Of a DNA stretch of 32,773 nucleotides, positions 31,838 through 32,773 are shown one piece after another (the stretch's first letter is position 1; each line of letters starts with the position of its first letter). A program made the translations under genes and the position numbers. The notes beneath the pieces are model-generated. The model was given only the letters and a program-made list of their open reading frames with translations, was not told where the DNA came from and searched no databases. This stretch comes from an uncultured marine group III euryarchaeote (GTDB taxonomy: Archaea > Thermoplasmatota > Poseidoniia > MGIII > CG-Epi1). The stretch spans positions 1 to 32,773 of the forward strand of contig CACOJW010000005.1 in assembly GCA_902627615.1 (NCBI GenBank), read 5' to 3'.

Positions 31838-32773
31838 GTTCCTTAGAATCCTCTTGGACTTCATGGTTATTCTCTCCTTATGTATGGAAGAAAAGACTAT
31901 TAGATTTACCAGATAATTTGAGAATTGCAGCACTTACATCTTGGAGAGATAAAGAAAGAGGCCTAGCAGTATTTGCAGGGGTTTTTCTAGCAAGTTTAGT
32001 TATTACGCTTGTTCTAATTTATGGAGTAGGGCTTTCACAAGCCTTCCTTGAAGAATCAATTGAGCAAACGGTTTTTGATTCAAAAATTGAATTTAAATCA
32101 GCTCCTGAGCAAGGAGCCACCGGCTGGACTAATGATACTGCAGTATTACAGCAGATGTGTGATGAAGTCGTCCTGAGAGAAGAATTTAATGATTGTACGT
32201 TAGTATTGGGTAAAAGTGGACTTCACAGCGAAATTAGTTGGGGTAATGATGCTGCATTTTATGCTTCCCCATTGTTCATGGAAAATATTGAATCTTCCAA
32301 TGTAGATAGAAAATGGAATACCGAGGATTTATGGGATTACGAATACACTACCGGTCCTCCTGTTGTTAATGTTAGAGCTATTTCTTTCCTAGGGCCTGAA
32401 GCCTTTGATGGAGTACTTGCAGAGCGTTTATCAGAAAATATAATCTACGAAATGGGTGAATGGAAAACTCATGAGGAAGTTAATAACCAACGAGGAATTT
32501 ACATTCCTTTAGATATTGCCTCTGCCGCTGGTGCTGAAGTTGGTGATAACTTGGATTCCCTGACCTTCACGTATACCTACGAAAGAAGCCTCCCTGGAGC
32601 AATGGAAGATGAAGATTGTCCGGGTGAAATTATAGAAGGTGAAGAGTACAGGCTTATGTATTGCCAAGTTAAAATGAAACTAGATAATGTTACAATACTA
32701 GGAATTTATGAACCATGGCCTCAAGGAAATCCCGTACTAGCAGCAAATCCAATTTACAGCACATGGACTCTGT
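31834..32773 (+). CDS. FtsX/MacB-like ABC transporter permease, 5' part only
   Basis: The open frame starts at ATG 31834, overlapping the ATPase stop by 4 nt, and runs off the window after 313 codons with no stop. After about 40 soluble residues there is a first membrane helix (about residues 45-68, G-L-A-V-F-A-G-V-F-L-A-S-L-V-I). It is followed by a long extracytoplasmic domain containing several cysteines (C-D-E, D-C-T, D-C-P, Y-C-Q). This one-helix-then-large-domain start is the MacB/FtsX layout; the remaining helices would lie beyond the window. Pairing with the ATPase suggests lipid or lipoprotein extraction, or export of a small molecule; the substrate is unknown. Confidence 0.85.
   Translation, partial: MSSLESSWTSWLFSPYVWKKRLLDLPDNLRIAALTSWRDKERGLAVFAGVFLASLVITLVLIYGVGLSQAFLEESIEQTVFDSKIEFKSAPEQGATGWTNDTAVLQQMCDEVVLREEFNDCTLVLGKSGLHSEISWGNDAAFYASPLFMENIESSNVDRKWNTEDLWDYEYTTGPPVVNVRAISFLGPEAFDGVLAERLSENIIYEMGEWKTHEEVNNQRGIYIPLDIASAAGAEVGDNLDSLTFTYTYERSLPGAMEDEDCPGEIIEGEEYRLMYCQVKMKLDNVTILGIYEPWPQGNPVLAANPIYSTWTL

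Noticed and set aside
1..32773. CRISPR array, insertion sequence, integrase, phage genes
   Set aside because: No regularly spaced repeats, terminal inverted repeats, transposase or integrase motifs were seen; repeats in the beta-helix and CARDB genes are protein-level modules.

Overview
The window looks like a low-GC euryarchaeal chromosome fragment, most likely from the marine Poseidoniia/Thermoplasmatota side (Marine Group II or III). The archaeal signature genes are SRP54, ribosomal protein L15e, a GINS subunit, tRNA-splicing endonuclease, archaeal-type GAPDH, a CDP-alcohol phosphatidyltransferase and a tRNA-Trp with an intron. Several genes have a TATA-like box about 24-28 nt before the start codon, as expected for leaderless archaeal transcripts, and many neighbours overlap by 1 or 4 nt. 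The group-level assignment is inference from gene content and the large secreted multidomain proteins.

Layout. 1-3.5 kb: a large secreted beta-helix protein (minus) that ends abruptly at the window edge. 3.6-6.4 kb: plus-strand operon srp54, a small conserved protein, an AK6/Fap7-like kinase and a CDP-alcohol phosphatidyltransferase. 6.4-6.9 kb: a small membrane protein and tRNA-Trp(CCA), whose 96-nt intron encodes a box C/D methylation guide. 6.9-10.4 kb: an unknown protein, ribulose-phosphate 3-epimerase and a secreted thioredoxin-fold/Ig-like protein. 10.4-15.6 kb (minus): lipid kinase, pyrE, purD, a cation/Ca2+ exchanger and the NAD(P)HX repair enzyme. 15.7-17.4 kb (plus): rpl15e and a CysJ-like flavin reductase. 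17.5-20 kb (minus): a membrane-anchored CARDB-repeat protein. 20.1-22.8 kb (plus): purB, a stand-alone THUMP protein and panE. 22.8-28.8 kb (minus): a two-gene McrBC-like pair followed by GAPDH. The pair is a polytopic membrane AAA+ ATPase with a zinc ribbon and a PD-(D/E)XK nuclease-like protein. 28.8-30.9 kb (plus): a GINS subunit, tRNA-splicing endonuclease read from a probable CTG start, and a RuvC/RNase H-like protein. 31.0 kb to the end: a MacB/LolD-type ABC ATPase with an EF-hand-like insertion and its permease, which is cut by the window edge.

How they work together. Most of the window is housekeeping: purine and pyrimidine synthesis, cofactor repair, central carbon metabolism, replication and tRNA processing. 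The splicing endonuclease should cut the intron-bearing tRNA-Trp found in the same window, and the intron carries guides for both halves of the anticodon arm. The most unusual unit is the membrane-tethered McrB-like ATPase with its nuclease partner. No insertion sequence, CRISPR array, integrase or phage gene was seen, and no gene-free stretch exceeds about 100 bases.
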